Shown here: in pieces, positions 26,130 to 34,918 of the stretch
How positions within the stretch are numbered: the first letter of the stretch is position 1
How the letters are laid out: the number at the start of each line of letters is the position of its first letter
Assembly: GCA_040216555.1 (NCBI GenBank)
Contig: JAVJOW010000017.1
Location: 3,322-67,321 of the forward strand
Source of the DNA: Arenibacter sp040216555
GTDB taxonomy: Bacteria; Bacteroidota; Bacteroidia; Flavobacteriales; Flavobacteriaceae
Direction of reading: 5' to 3'
DNA length: 64,000 nucleotides
Program-made: the position numbers and the translations under genes
Notes under the pieces: generated by a model
Seen by the model: the letters and a program-made list of their open reading frames with translations, nothing else
What the model was told of the DNA's origin: nothing
Databases searched by the model: none

Positions 26130-27014
26130 TTAAGAAAGCTCCGCAGACATGGTTTCTGCTGAAGGATGAATTTTTTTCACCAAGCCCTGAAGTACCTTTC
26201 CTGGCCCAACTTCCGTAAACAAAGTTGCCCCATCGGCTACCATTTGCTGAACGCTTTGGGTCCACTTTACAGGGGCCGTCAATTGCGCTATTAAATTGGC
26301 TTTTATAGCCTCCGGATCTTTCACTGCCGTAGTAGGTACATTTTGGTAAATGGCACAGCTAGGTGTATTAAAAATTGTATTTTCTATTGCCGCTGCCAGT
26401 TCTTCCCTGGCAGGCTCCATTAAAGGCGAGTGAAACGCTCCGCCTACCGGCAGCACCAAGGCCCTACGGGCACCGGCTTCCTTCAATTTTTCACAGGCAA
26501 CATTAATGGCCTCCACTTCCCCGGAGATGACCAATTGCCCAGGACAGTTGTAATTGGCAGGCACTACAATCCCAGGGACTTCCGCGCAAATTTTTTCTAC
26601 AATGGCATCCTCCAATCCCAAAACTGCGGCCATTGTGCTTGGCTTCAGATCGCAGGCCTTTTGCATGGCCATTGCCCGCTGGAACACCAATTTCAATCCA
26701 TCTTCAAAATCCAAGGTTCCATTGGCCACCAAGGCAGAAAATTCGCCCAAGGAATGCCCTGCCACCATGTCCGGTTTAAAATTTGACCCCATAACCTTGC
26801 TCATAATTACCGAATGCAAAAAGATGGCCGGCTGGGTTACCTTTGTTTCCTTTAAATCCTCAGGGGTACCTTCGAACATAAGGTCTGTTATGGAAAAATC
26901 CAAAATTTCATTGGCAGTTTCAAACATTTTTTGTGCCAAGGGATACTTTTCATAAAGATCCAATCCCATTCCTACAAATTGTGCTCCTTGTCCTGGAAAA
27001 ATATATGCTTTCAT
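26130..27014 (-). CDS. fabD: Malonyl-CoA:ACP transacylase FabD
   Basis: The 294-residue cytosolic enzyme loads malonyl groups from CoA onto acyl carrier protein for fatty acid synthesis. It opens with the family motif FPGQGAQFVGMG (6-17), contains the nucleophile elbow GHSLGE with Ser88, the GGAFHSPLM histidine region (about 200), and a C-terminal GATLFTEVGPGKVL segment. The length is normal. It is not beside other fab genes here. A -7 box is found 32 nt upstream. Confidence 0.96.
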   Translation of the reverse strand: MKAYIFPGQGAQFVGMGLDLYEKYPLAQKMFETANEILDFSITDLMFEGTPEDLKETKVTQPAIFLHSVIMSKVMGSNFKPDMVAGHSLGEFSALVANGTLDFEDGLKLVFQRAMAMQKACDLKPSTMAAVLGLEDAIVEKICAEVPGIVVPANYNCPGQLVISGEVEAINVACEKLKEAGARRALVLPVGGAFHSPLMEPAREELAAAIENTIFNTPSCAIYQNVPTTAVKDPEAIKANLIAQLTAPVKWTQSVQQMVADGATLFTEVGPGKVLQGLVKKIHPSAETMSAELS

Positions 27015-27045
27015 ACGTTTGTTTTAAAACTATTTAATTTTTGCA

Positions 27046-27053
27046 CAAAAATA
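27046..27053 (-). promoter_or_regulatory. Promoter -7 box for fabD
   Basis: On the minus strand this reads TATTTTTG, an exact TAnnTTTG box, 32 nt before the ATG at 27014. No clear -33 element was seen. Confidence 0.4.
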
Positions 27054-27157
27054 AGATTATTTAATCAGGAGTTTACCCGAAATCCTGGGAATTAGCGCTC
27101 ATTTAGATGTTCAAATCCCAGCATTGGCAAGTTCCACCCTCTTATTATTTCTTGAAA

Positions 27158-27667
27158 TTATTCCTTAAACCAACTGGAATATTTAACATAGGCATTGGCT
27201 ATGCGTTCTACCTCCCCTACACTCAACTCCGTACTGATATCCTTAATTTTTTTTGCCGGCATTCCCGCAAATATGGAACCTGAAGGCACATGTGTTCCTT
27301 TAGTAACTACCGCTCCGGCCGCAATGATACTATTGCTTTCCACAATACAATCGTCCATGATTATACTGCCCATTCCTATCAACACATTATCATGAACGGT
27401 ACAGCCGTGAACAATGGCATTGTGACCTATGGACACATTGTTGCCAATATTAGTGGGCGACTTTAAATAAGTACAATGTATAACGGCACCATCCTGCACG
27501 TTTACCTTATCACCCATTTTTATATAATGAACATCACCTCTTAAAACGGCATTGAACCAAATGCTGCATTGGTTTCCCATGACTACATCGCCCACAATGG
27601 TGGCATTCTCCGCAATATAACAATCCTCCCCTATCTGTGGGGATTTACCATTTATGGTCTTAATCAT
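27158..27667 (-). CDS. Gamma-carbonic anhydrase family hexapeptide protein
   Basis: The 169-residue protein is a left-handed beta-helix of repeated hexapeptides in the gamma-CA/PaaY/YrdA group. It has the metal-site pattern with VIHC, IGHNAIVHG and the conserved RGDVHYIKMGD region (about 49-59). Such proteins form trimers with histidine-bound metal between subunits; only some hydrate CO2, others act in CoA-ester metabolism. Activity cannot be decided here. It sits between fabD and the two-component genes without close coupling to either. Confidence 0.9.
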   Translation of the reverse strand: MIKTINGKSPQIGEDCYIAENATIVGDVVMGNQCSIWFNAVLRGDVHYIKMGDKVNVQDGAVIHCTYLKSPTNIGNNVSIGHNAIVHGCTVHDNVLIGMGSIIMDDCIVESNSIIAAGAVVTKGTHVPSGSIFAGMPAKKIKDISTELSVGEVERIANAYVKYSSWFKE

Positions 27668-27768
27668 TTCGATTTATTTTTAAATTATTCGGCCCGGTCT
27701 ATTTTCCAACCTTTCATTTTAAAGTGATCCAACTTCCCTTTGAACCTGCCACTTTGGGCAAATCTACG

Positions 27769-28506
27769 CTATTCAAAAAACGACAGCAAATCCTTCTTTT
27801 TGGAAGCTGAAACCATAATCTCCTTTCCATTGGAAATTACCACACTGCCACCCTTGCCTTTCTTATACTTAACGATCTCATTTACATTTACCAGATACGA
27901 TTTATGTACTCTGGCAAAGGTATAATCGGACAAGGCATCCTCAAAATATTTAAGCGTTTTACTGACCAGAATTTTTTGTTTCTCCAAATACAATTCCGTG
28001 TAATTGTCATCCGCTTTGCAATATAAAATATCCGACACATTCAACACCTGAAATCCATCTTGTTGCGGCAAGGTTATTTTTCCATCCACCTTGTTAAATT
28101 TAGGAGTAAGAATACGATTCTCGATCGCCTTTTCCTTTTCCCTTATATCAGCTACATAGTCCACTGCTTTTATTAGTTCATCTATGCTAATGGGCTTCAT
28201 TAAATAATAGGCGGCGTGGGCATTTAGCGCATCTACGGCGTATTGGTTATAGGCCGTAACAAAAACGGTCTCAAAATTACGGTCAGGTAGCTGATCCAAC
28301 AAATCAAAAGCATTTCCAAAAGGCATTTCCACATCCAGGAATACCACATCAAGGTAGTTGTTATTGATCAGGGCAAGCCCTTCCTTAATGGTTGCCGCTT
28401 CGCCTACCAAATTAACGGTGGGACAATATTTGGCCAAATAATTACGTAGAATTTCCCTGCTATTTGCTTCATCTTCTACAATTAGGGCATTTAACTTCAT
28501 TCTCAA
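27769..28506 (-). CDS. LytTR-family response regulator
   Basis: The 245-residue regulator has an N-terminal receiver domain (about 5-120) with the phospho-acceptor in VVFLDVEMP (Asp58) and acidic pair EDE (11-13), and a C-terminal LytTR DNA-binding domain (about 145-245) with the YCKADDNYTELYL and FARVHKSYLVNVNEI motifs. It follows the kinase gene by 65 nt and is almost certainly its partner. LytTR regulators bind direct repeats; target sites cannot be read here. Confidence 0.94.
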   Translation of the reverse strand: MRMKLNALIVEDEANSREILRNYLAKYCPTVNLVGEAATIKEGLALINNNYLDVVFLDVEMPFGNAFDLLDQLPDRNFETVFVTAYNQYAVDALNAHAAYYLMKPISIDELIKAVDYVADIREKEKAIENRILTPKFNKVDGKITLPQQDGFQVLNVSDILYCKADDNYTELYLEKQKILVSKTLKYFEDALSDYTFARVHKSYLVNVNEIVKYKKGKGGSVVISNGKEIMVSASKKKDLLSFFE

Positions 28507-28571
28507 ATTTTGTTTTTATTGTTTCCCATATGGCCTCTTTGACCTACCAACCTCAACATCTTTATTTTTTA

Positions 28572-30776
28572 TCAGTCCCTCTTAATAGTAAATAATACCT
28601 TGGTGCCCGTGCCATTTGTTTCCAGGTCGGAAATAAAAACATCTACCTTATCCTTATACATATCGTTTAATATTTCTATTCTCTTTTTGATATTGCCCAT
28701 ACCCTTGGATTTTTGTTTTTTCTGATTTTGGGTCTTCAAGGCTGCTGAATTCTTCCTGCCTATACCGTTATCGGTTATAGAAATCTCCAAGGCAAGCTTA
28801 TCTTTTTGTTTGAGTACAATTTTTAAAAAACCCTTGTCCTCCCTATAGCGCAAACCATGCCAGATGGCATTTTCTATATAAGGTTGCAATAGCATGGGCG
28901 GTATTTGAAAAGCATCAATATCAATATCCTCATCCACTATAATTGCGTAGTCGAATTTATCTGAAAAACGGGAGTGCTCCAACTTGGTATACAGCTCCAG
29001 CAATTCCAGCTCCTTGGACAACGGAATAAAATCCTCATCGGAATTCTCCAATACGGCCCGCATAAGGGTAGAGAAGTCGCTCAAGTAACGGTTTGCGCTT
29101 CTTTCGTCACTTTTGGCTATAAAATTATTTACTGAATTTAAGGCGTTGAATATAAAATGGGGATTCATTTGCGACCTCAGGGATTTTAGGGCCAATAAAT
29201 TATTGGCCAACTTTTGCTGCTTATTGCTCCTGTAAAAGAAATAGGCCGCCAACCCCATCAAAAGCAATCCAAAGATCAGGGAATAAATGATCCAATTTTG
29301 TCGTTTTATGCTTTCTGCCACCAATTGCTGCTCCGTGAGCGCTAGGCTGTATTTACTTTGGGTAAGCTCCCGCTCCTGTTCAAGGCCGGATATTCTGCTT
29401 TGCTTGGCCGCAAGCTCCCTATTAAATCGGGCCGCTCTGGCTATTTCCTGTTCTTTTCTAACATATAGGGTATCTACAACGGCTACATACTCTTGATAGG
29501 TCTCCAAAGCTTTGGTGTAATCGCCTTTATATTTATACACTTCGGACAATTTGCGTGTGGCATCTTTCCTGACCAACAGATCATCATCAACATCCGCATC
29601 TTTTATACTCTCTTCCAAATAGGGTATAGCTTCATCATATTTATCCTGGGCAATATAAGCATTGGCAATTTTATAATTTATTCTTTGGGCCGATATGGAA
29701 TCGTTTTCCAAGGATAATCCATCGGCGACCTCACTTTTAGGAATCCTTTTTAAATCCTCCAAACTCTTTTTACGCAATTGGATTTCTTGGCCAAATTGAT
29801 TTTTTTTATTGTAAAAATCGGCCACTTTCTCTTTTTCCTGAACCGCTCGTTGGGGCGCTTGTCCCGAAGAAAGCTCTAAGGAGTTATTAAAATAGGCGTT
29901 TGCTTCCTGAAGTCGATTTCCGTTTGCGTAAGCAGTGGCTATCTTGGAATTTAGGTCGATGGTTTTTGGGGCGATCTGATTCTTATCCGCTATTTTAAGG
30001 CCTTCACCATAAAAGGCCACAGCCTTATCCAGTTCTCCCAATCCAACATAGGCATCTCCAAGGATCTCGTAAAGTTCCACCCTCTGAAATGGTACCATTT
30101 TGGTTATTTTTACCAGAGGTGACATCAACTTCTCGGCTTCCCCATACTCCTTGTTCAAAACATAGGTCTTGCCTAGCAGCAATGATGTTTTTAGCGTCTG
30201 GTCTGCCAACAGTGCATCCTTGTAGCTGGAGATGGCCAAATCGTACTGCTTGTGATATTGGTATACCTCGCCCAATGTGGAATACGCTATAGCCAATTGC
30301 TCCTTATTACTGCCAATCCCCAATTGGGCAAGGGATTGCGTAATAAAATCGATGCTCTTTCGAATATTGCTCTTTTTGTAATAATTGGCGGAATCGATAT
30401 AACTATAATACAAAGAGACAGATCTTTCCGGTTGACTACTACTCCTACCTATACCAATACTATTCTTGTCATTGGTCTCTACCAAAATTTCCAAATCGTC
30501 CTTGCTTGTTACCCTATATCGTACGGTTTCCATACGGGGACTCTCAAAGACAAGCTCCTGCCCCATGCCAACCTTTATTTTAAATTCCCCTTTATCATTC
30601 GTCAGCGTGTACTCTCCACTGTTGGTGGACACTGCCACTCCAGAAAGGCCATGATTACTTCCCTTTTCCATGACCACCCCCTGTAGATCAAAATTAGATC
30701 CGGTCTGCGATATTTGGGAATACCCCGACGCCGAACCCAGAACCAGCAATAAGCCTATGTAAAAAAATTTGGTCAT
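28572..30776 (-). CDS. LytS-type sensor histidine kinase with CarboxypepD_reg-like and TPR sensor region
   Basis: The 734-residue kinase has a signal sequence (1-20), then a CarboxypepD_reg-like beta domain (about 30-100, LQGVVMEKGSNHGLSGVAVS), then a TPR array (about 125-440), a coiled coil, and one membrane segment (about 495-515). The cytosolic part has the His_kinase motif MNPHFIFNALNSV with His540, the PYIENAIWHG N-box and the TDNGIG G1 box. So the sensing part is extracytoplasmic and the kinase part is of the LytS/YehU class, which signals to LytTR regulators such as its downstream neighbour. The stimulus is unknown. A peptidase-regulatory-like domain ahead of the TPRs is unusual. Confidence 0.92.
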   Translation of the reverse strand: MTKFFYIGLLLVLGSASGYSQISQTGSNFDLQGVVMEKGSNHGLSGVAVSTNSGEYTLTNDKGEFKIKVGMGQELVFESPRMETVRYRVTSKDDLEILVETNDKNSIGIGRSSSQPERSVSLYYSYIDSANYYKKSNIRKSIDFITQSLAQLGIGSNKEQLAIAYSTLGEVYQYHKQYDLAISSYKDALLADQTLKTSLLLGKTYVLNKEYGEAEKLMSPLVKITKMVPFQRVELYEILGDAYVGLGELDKAVAFYGEGLKIADKNQIAPKTIDLNSKIATAYANGNRLQEANAYFNNSLELSSGQAPQRAVQEKEKVADFYNKKNQFGQEIQLRKKSLEDLKRIPKSEVADGLSLENDSISAQRINYKIANAYIAQDKYDEAIPYLEESIKDADVDDDLLVRKDATRKLSEVYKYKGDYTKALETYQEYVAVVDTLYVRKEQEIARAARFNRELAAKQSRISGLEQERELTQSKYSLALTEQQLVAESIKRQNWIIYSLIFGLLLMGLAAYFFYRSNKQQKLANNLLALKSLRSQMNPHFIFNALNSVNNFIAKSDERSANRYLSDFSTLMRAVLENSDEDFIPLSKELELLELYTKLEHSRFSDKFDYAIIVDEDIDIDAFQIPPMLLQPYIENAIWHGLRYREDKGFLKIVLKQKDKLALEISITDNGIGRKNSAALKTQNQKKQKSKGMGNIKKRIEILNDMYKDKVDVFISDLETNGTGTKVLFTIKRD

Positions 30777-31095
30777 GCCCTTTCAATATATATGATAAAC
30801 TTAATTGATTTAAACCGTACTAAAAAATGCCTTATCCCTATAAATAGCACCCTTTATGAACCTAAAATAGGCTTAACGAATCCAAAACTCCACTTGCCTC
30901 ATCCAAAATGACCATTCGCTCATTGCTTGTTTTTTTAGAATAATGTTGATCCTACTTTTAACCTATGATATCACCGATTATTATCCAGATACTTAAAACT
31001 TAGGTGGTTCATAACATACTAAAAATAGTGGTAAGCTATAATTATCCAACCACTACAAGTACATAAGAATCAATGTTCAACTAAAATAAAGTACT
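30777..31095. other. Divergent intergenic region with a 7-bp inverted repeat
   Basis: This 319-nt gap separates the kinase gene (minus) from the VWA gene (plus) and should hold both promoters. I find no exact TAnnTTTG box on either strand. An inverted repeat tagtggt (31026-31032) and accacta (31049-31055) with a 16-nt spacer lies about 40 nt before the VWA start and could be an operator. Confidence 0.4.
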
Positions 31096-32274
31096 ATGAA
31101 AAATGTAAAGCAAATATTAGTTTTAGGGGCTATTGCCCTAGGAATGGGTCAAAGTTATAGCAACGATATTAATAATGGGAATACCCTAAAAGATCCTGTT
31201 TTCACCGAAATGGCAATAGAAAATTCGAAGCCGGCCAATAATATGGTTAGGATAGCACTCCTGCTCGACACTAGCAATAGTATGGACGGGCTAATTAATC
31301 AGGCCAAGGCACAATTATGGGATATTGTGAACAAATTTACGCATGCCAAATGTGGCAACGATGGCAGGCCTCAGCTGCAGATTGCCCTGTACCAATACGG
31401 AAACGACAATTTATCCTCCAGGGAAGGTTATATTCAACAAGTTTTAGGCTTTAGCAGTGACCTGGATGAGATTTCAGAAAAACTATTCTCCCTGTCCACC
31501 AATGGAGGGGAAGAATATTGCGGACAAGTCATACAAACTTCTTTGAGCCAATTGGACTGGGGAAAAAATCCAGACCAGCTAAAGATGATCTTTATTGCAG
31601 GCAATGAGCCCTTTACCCAAGGAAAATTAAATTATAAGGATGCGGTGGCCAACGCCAAGGAAAAGGATGTTATTGTAAATACCATTTTTTGTGGCGCCTA
31701 CGAGCAAGGCATTAATACGGGGTGGAAAAATGGGGCACAATTAACGGGAGGAGAATATATGGCCATAGACCATAACCGTGAAGTGGTGCATATAGCCACC
31801 CCCTACGATGATGTGATCATTAAGTTAAATTCCAGATTGAACAAAACCTATATTTCCTACGGGGCTTTAGGCGCTGCAAAAATACAGCAGCAAAGCGCCC
31901 AGGACAGCAATGCCATGGAAATGGAGGAAGCTGTTGCGGTTAAAAGAGCGGTTAGCAAATCGTCCAGACTTTACACCAATTCCTCCTGGGACTTAGTAGA
32001 TGCCTCCAAGGCTGACGGTTTTGACATAGACAAGGTTAAAAAGGAGGAATTGCCCATGGAGTTAAAGGAAAAATCCAAAACTGAAATTGCATCCTACATC
32101 GAAGGCAAGAAAAAGGAGCGTAGCGATATCCAAAAAGAAATCCAAGACCTGAACAGCAAAAGGGAAGCCTATATTGCTTCACAGCAAAAGGATAATGAAA
32201 AGGGTGAATTGGAGAATGCCATGCTTACTGCTATTCAAAAACAGGCCGCCAAGAAGAATTATCGTTGGGAGTAA
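31096..32274 (+). CDS. Exported von Willebrand factor A domain protein
   Basis: A 392-residue protein with an N-terminal signal-like sequence (about 1-22) and a VWA domain (about 50-245). The metal-ion-dependent adhesion site is intact at its core, LLLDTSNSMDG with Asp58, Ser60 and Ser62. The C-terminal part (about 255-390) is charged and helical, with a probable coiled coil (EIASYIEGKKKERSDIQKE). VWA domains bind protein partners through a divalent ion. The partner is unknown; it is a solitary gene facing the second PorP/SprF gene, without MoxR ATPase or other VWA genes nearby. Confidence 0.88.
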   Translation: MKNVKQILVLGAIALGMGQSYSNDINNGNTLKDPVFTEMAIENSKPANNMVRIALLLDTSNSMDGLINQAKAQLWDIVNKFTHAKCGNDGRPQLQIALYQYGNDNLSSREGYIQQVLGFSSDLDEISEKLFSLSTNGGEEYCGQVIQTSLSQLDWGKNPDQLKMIFIAGNEPFTQGKLNYKDAVANAKEKDVIVNTIFCGAYEQGINTGWKNGAQLTGGEYMAIDHNREVVHIATPYDDVIIKLNSRLNKTYISYGALGAAKIQQQSAQDSNAMEMEEAVAVKRAVSKSSRLYTNSSWDLVDASKADGFDIDKVKKEELPMELKEKSKTEIASYIEGKKKERSDIQKEIQDLNSKREAYIASQQKDNEKGELENAMLTAIQKQAAKKNYRWE

Positions 32275-32340
32275 GCCACTTAGGCAAAAAAGTCCTGTAC
32301 GGACCTTACTAAAACTGTAAAAATTGTAAGATATAAAGCA

Positions 32341-32384
32341 AATGTTCAATGGATCTGAAAAATCTGTTGAACATTCAATTTTTG
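32341..32384. other. 9-bp inverted repeat between convergent genes
   Basis: aatgttcaa (32341-32349) and ttgaacatt (32367-32375) are perfect complements with a 17-nt spacer, followed by a short T-run on the plus strand. It may be a weak terminator for the VWA gene. Confidence 0.4.
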
Positions 32385-32450
32385 GACACACAAGTACCAA
32401 GTATCAATAAACAAGGAAATATTGACAAATTGCAAAGCGAAGCTTCGTAA

Positions 32451-33443
32451 TTAGTAATTAACAGCTGGGCACTTACAATCGTATCTTTTCTCGGTCTGGC
32501 CAAAATCGTACCCTAGGGTAATTTGATGAAATCCGCCGTTGTCAAATCTGATATCCCCCATTTGGTAAGAATAGTTGTAAGAGACCAAAAAATTCTTGTA
32601 GTTAACCCCTACAATTGGCGTAAAAAGCTGCAAACGCTGTTCCCCAAAATCACTGGCAGTTTGGTATTGTGCACCATCAAAACTTCTTCGATAGGAAAGA
32701 CCGCCCCAAACCGTTCCAAAATCTACACTCTTATAAACTTTGGCGTTGATATCGATTGCCTTTTCCTGGGTAAACTCGGTGAACTGAAATAATACGGAAG
32801 GCTCTAATTGCCATTCGCTCTTTCCAAATACATAACCTGAAGATATCAGGTATTTTCTTAAGTTATTGGACTCTATGGCCGAATATAGATCCCTACCTCT
32901 CCCCATCAAATTATGAACAGCGGCATGGGCATAGAATTCCATAAAATTGTAGGACATTCCCAAGTCCATATTAAAATAGCCGACACTATTCCTTGAGCCC
33001 GTAATTATTGGATCTGGGATAACAGAAACAAACTCCGACTCGTCCAAATTACTTTGTTGTATGCCTGCACTAAGTCCAAAAGAGAGTTGATTTAGACTTC
33101 TAAAATCCCCGCCCAATCTCAAATGATGCGCATAGGTAAGTTTAAATCCCGTTTGTGAATGATAGCCGTTGGCATCATTAAAAACGGTTGCTCCATAACC
33201 ACTACGTTCTCCAACCCTAAAATGTGCATTTAAGGTCTGCATATTAGGAGCTTCATCCACACTAAACCATTGTTTTCTAATAGTTGCCCTAATTTTCCCT
33301 CCTTCGCCTATTCCTGCCATGGATGGATATACCAAATAGTAATTATCCGCTAAATAATCAAAATAGACAGGAACGCCTTCTTGAGCAATGGACTGATAGC
33401 CAATCGCAAAAAACGAAAGTAAAATCAATAAATGTTGTTTCAT
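32451..33443 (-). CDS. Stand-alone PorP/SprF-family outer membrane protein
   Basis: A second, diverged PorP/SprF-family protein of 330 residues with a signal peptide (about 1-20, SIAQ). The signature region reads LVYPSMAGIGEGGKIRATIR (about 37-56), a variant of the usual NPAYAG stretch. The rest has the alternating pattern of an outer-membrane barrel. The C-terminus ends in an unusual YDCKCPAVNY with a CxC pair. Unlike the copy near 21 kb it has no adhesin gene beside it, so it may serve a distant substrate or the T9SS core. A -7 box lies 32 nt upstream. Confidence 0.88.
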   Translation of the reverse strand: MKQHLLILLSFFAIGYQSIAQEGVPVYFDYLADNYYLVYPSMAGIGEGGKIRATIRKQWFSVDEAPNMQTLNAHFRVGERSGYGATVFNDANGYHSQTGFKLTYAHHLRLGGDFRSLNQLSFGLSAGIQQSNLDESEFVSVIPDPIITGSRNSVGYFNMDLGMSYNFMEFYAHAAVHNLMGRGRDLYSAIESNNLRKYLISSGYVFGKSEWQLEPSVLFQFTEFTQEKAIDINAKVYKSVDFGTVWGGLSYRRSFDGAQYQTASDFGEQRLQLFTPIVGVNYKNFLVSYNYSYQMGDIRFDNGGFHQITLGYDFGQTEKRYDCKCPAVNY

Positions 33444-33474
33444 TTAAGATGAGGGGTGTGTTAATAACATCGTC

Positions 33475-33482
33475 CAAATATA
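33475..33482 (-). promoter_or_regulatory. Promoter -7 box for the stand-alone PorP/SprF gene
   Basis: The minus strand reads TATATTTG, an exact TAnnTTTG box, 32 nt before the ATG at 33443. Confidence 0.4.
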
Positions 33483-33539
33483 AATTATAACGGTTGAAAT
33501 ACTACATTATTATATATGCTATAACTTAGAAAACCTTCG

Positions 33540-33547
33540 TACTTTTG
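33540..33547 (+). promoter_or_regulatory. Promoter -7 box for the Nfu-type gene
   Basis: TACTTTTG matches TAnnTTTG exactly and lies 14 nt before the ATG at 33562, implying a leader of under 10 nt. Confidence 0.5.
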
Positions 33548-33561
33548 TGAAAAATATTTAA

Positions 33562-34464
33562 ATGGAAGAGTTTATAATTACCGTGGTGCCCACGAAGAAT
33601 CCGGCGATACTAAAATTCGAAACTAATCATTTCATAACAAAAAACAATAACTACGAATTCAAAAACATAGACGAAGCAAAAATTTCGCCTTTGGCCCAAC
33701 AGTTATTTTATCTTCCGTTTATTAAAACGGTGTATATCTCAGGTAACTTTATAGGATTGGAGCGTTATGATATTGTGGAATGGGACGATGTTAAGGATAG
33801 TGTGGCACAGCAGTTGGTAGATTATCTTAATGCTGGCGAACCTGTTGTCAAAGAGGATGAAAATCAAAAGAAGGTTGCTGTAACAGTGTATGCTGAAGTT
33901 ACCCCCAATCCGTCCGTCATGAAATTCGTGACCAACAAAAGAATTGTACCCACAACTTTTGAATTTAAGAACATAGATGAGGCCAAGGACTCGGAATTGG
34001 CCAAGCAATTATTTATGCTACCCTTTGTAAAAGAAGTGTTTTTTGATGTTAATTATGTTTCCATAAACAAGTATGATGTTGCGGAATGGGACGATATTAC
34101 CTTGGAGCTACGTGAGAAAATCAGGGATTTTATTGCTGATGGCAAGGAAGTGGTTTCGGCAAACAGTCTTCAAAAACAAAAAACCAATGCTCCGGAAGCA
34201 CTATTGGAGGATACCAAATTGGACGACATATCAAAGCAGATCATTGATATTTTGGAAGAGTATGTAAAACCCGCAGTAGCTAGTGATGGTGGCAATATTC
34301 TCTTTAAGTCTTATGAAGAGGATACAAAAACCGTCAATGTAATATTGCAAGGTGCCTGTAGTGGTTGCCCCTCGTCTACCTATACCTTAAAAAATGGAAT
34401 AGAAACAATGCTCAAAAATATGATGGGCGATATGGTAAATGAAGTAGTCGCATTAAATGGTTGA
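33562..34464 (+). CDS. NifU/Nfu-type iron-sulfur scaffold with doubled N-terminal domain
   Basis: A 300-residue Fe-S carrier. Residues about 5-95 and 115-200 are two copies of the Nfu N-terminal domain; compare the matching YEFKNIDEAK and FEFKNIDEAK segments and the paired DIVEWDDV and DVAEWDDI. Residues about 220-300 are the NifU C-terminal domain with the cluster-binding CxxC in GACSGCPS (Cys266 and Cys269). It should accept and hand over Fe-S clusters to apo-enzymes in the cytosol. Doubling of the N-domain is uncommon outside Bacteroidota. The dodecin gene follows 69 nt later. Confidence 0.93.
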   Translation: MEEFIITVVPTKNPAILKFETNHFITKNNNYEFKNIDEAKISPLAQQLFYLPFIKTVYISGNFIGLERYDIVEWDDVKDSVAQQLVDYLNAGEPVVKEDENQKKVAVTVYAEVTPNPSVMKFVTNKRIVPTTFEFKNIDEAKDSELAKQLFMLPFVKEVFFDVNYVSINKYDVAEWDDITLELREKIRDFIADGKEVVSANSLQKQKTNAPEALLEDTKLDDISKQIIDILEEYVKPAVASDGGNILFKSYEEDTKTVNVILQGACSGCPSSTYTLKNGIETMLKNMMGDMVNEVVALNG

Positions 34465-34533
34465 TTTTCACTAATAATAGCAACCTTTCTAGCTTTTATT
34501 TGTTAACTTTAAGAGAATCTAAAACTATGTATT

Positions 34534-34734
34534 ATGGCTATCTTAAAAGTTATCGAAGTTCTGGCAAATTCCAATAAAGGATGGGAGGATGCGGCTAAAA
34601 AGGCTGTGGAACAAGCTTCCAAATCCGTTAAGAACATTCGTTCCGTGTATATTAAAGAACAGAGTGCAACGGTAAAAGACGGAAAACTTGACGATTATCG
34701 TGTAAATGTTAAAATCACTTTTGAAGTGAATTAA
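34534..34734 (+). CDS. Dodecin-family protein without the flavin-stacking tryptophan
   Basis: A 66-residue protein matching the dodecin domain (about 3-64), which assembles into 12-subunit hollow spheres that store flavins. The segment VKNIRSVYIKEQ aligns with halobacterial VDNVVWAEVVDQ, placing Ser where the isoalloxazine-stacking Trp36 sits. Thus flavin binding may be weak or absent, or another ligand may be bound. The gene follows the Nfu-type gene and is closed by a terminator. Its own near-consensus box TAACTTTA is at 34504-34511. Confidence 0.9.
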   Translation: MAILKVIEVLANSNKGWEDAAKKAVEQASKSVKNIRSVYIKEQSATVKDGKLDDYRVNVKITFEVN

Positions 34735-34756
34735 TATTTTTCTCATTTCAATCAAC

Positions 34757-34782
34757 AAGCGCCGTTAAAAGGCGCTTTTTTT
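34757..34782 (+). terminator. Rho-independent terminator after the dodecin gene
   Basis: aagcgcc (34757-34763) pairs with ggcgctt (34771-34777) around a 7-nt loop, followed by T-run to 34782. Confidence 0.9.
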
Positions 34783-34918
34783 GTAGTATCCAATTACATA
34801 AAACTCAGTAATGATTAGACCACTGAAATATTTGATCAAAGTCAAGAATTGTTCAATGCTAATAATTTGCTGGGAAATTGGATTTATATTGTGTTAAACC
34901 AAAAAAATAATTTTTTTT

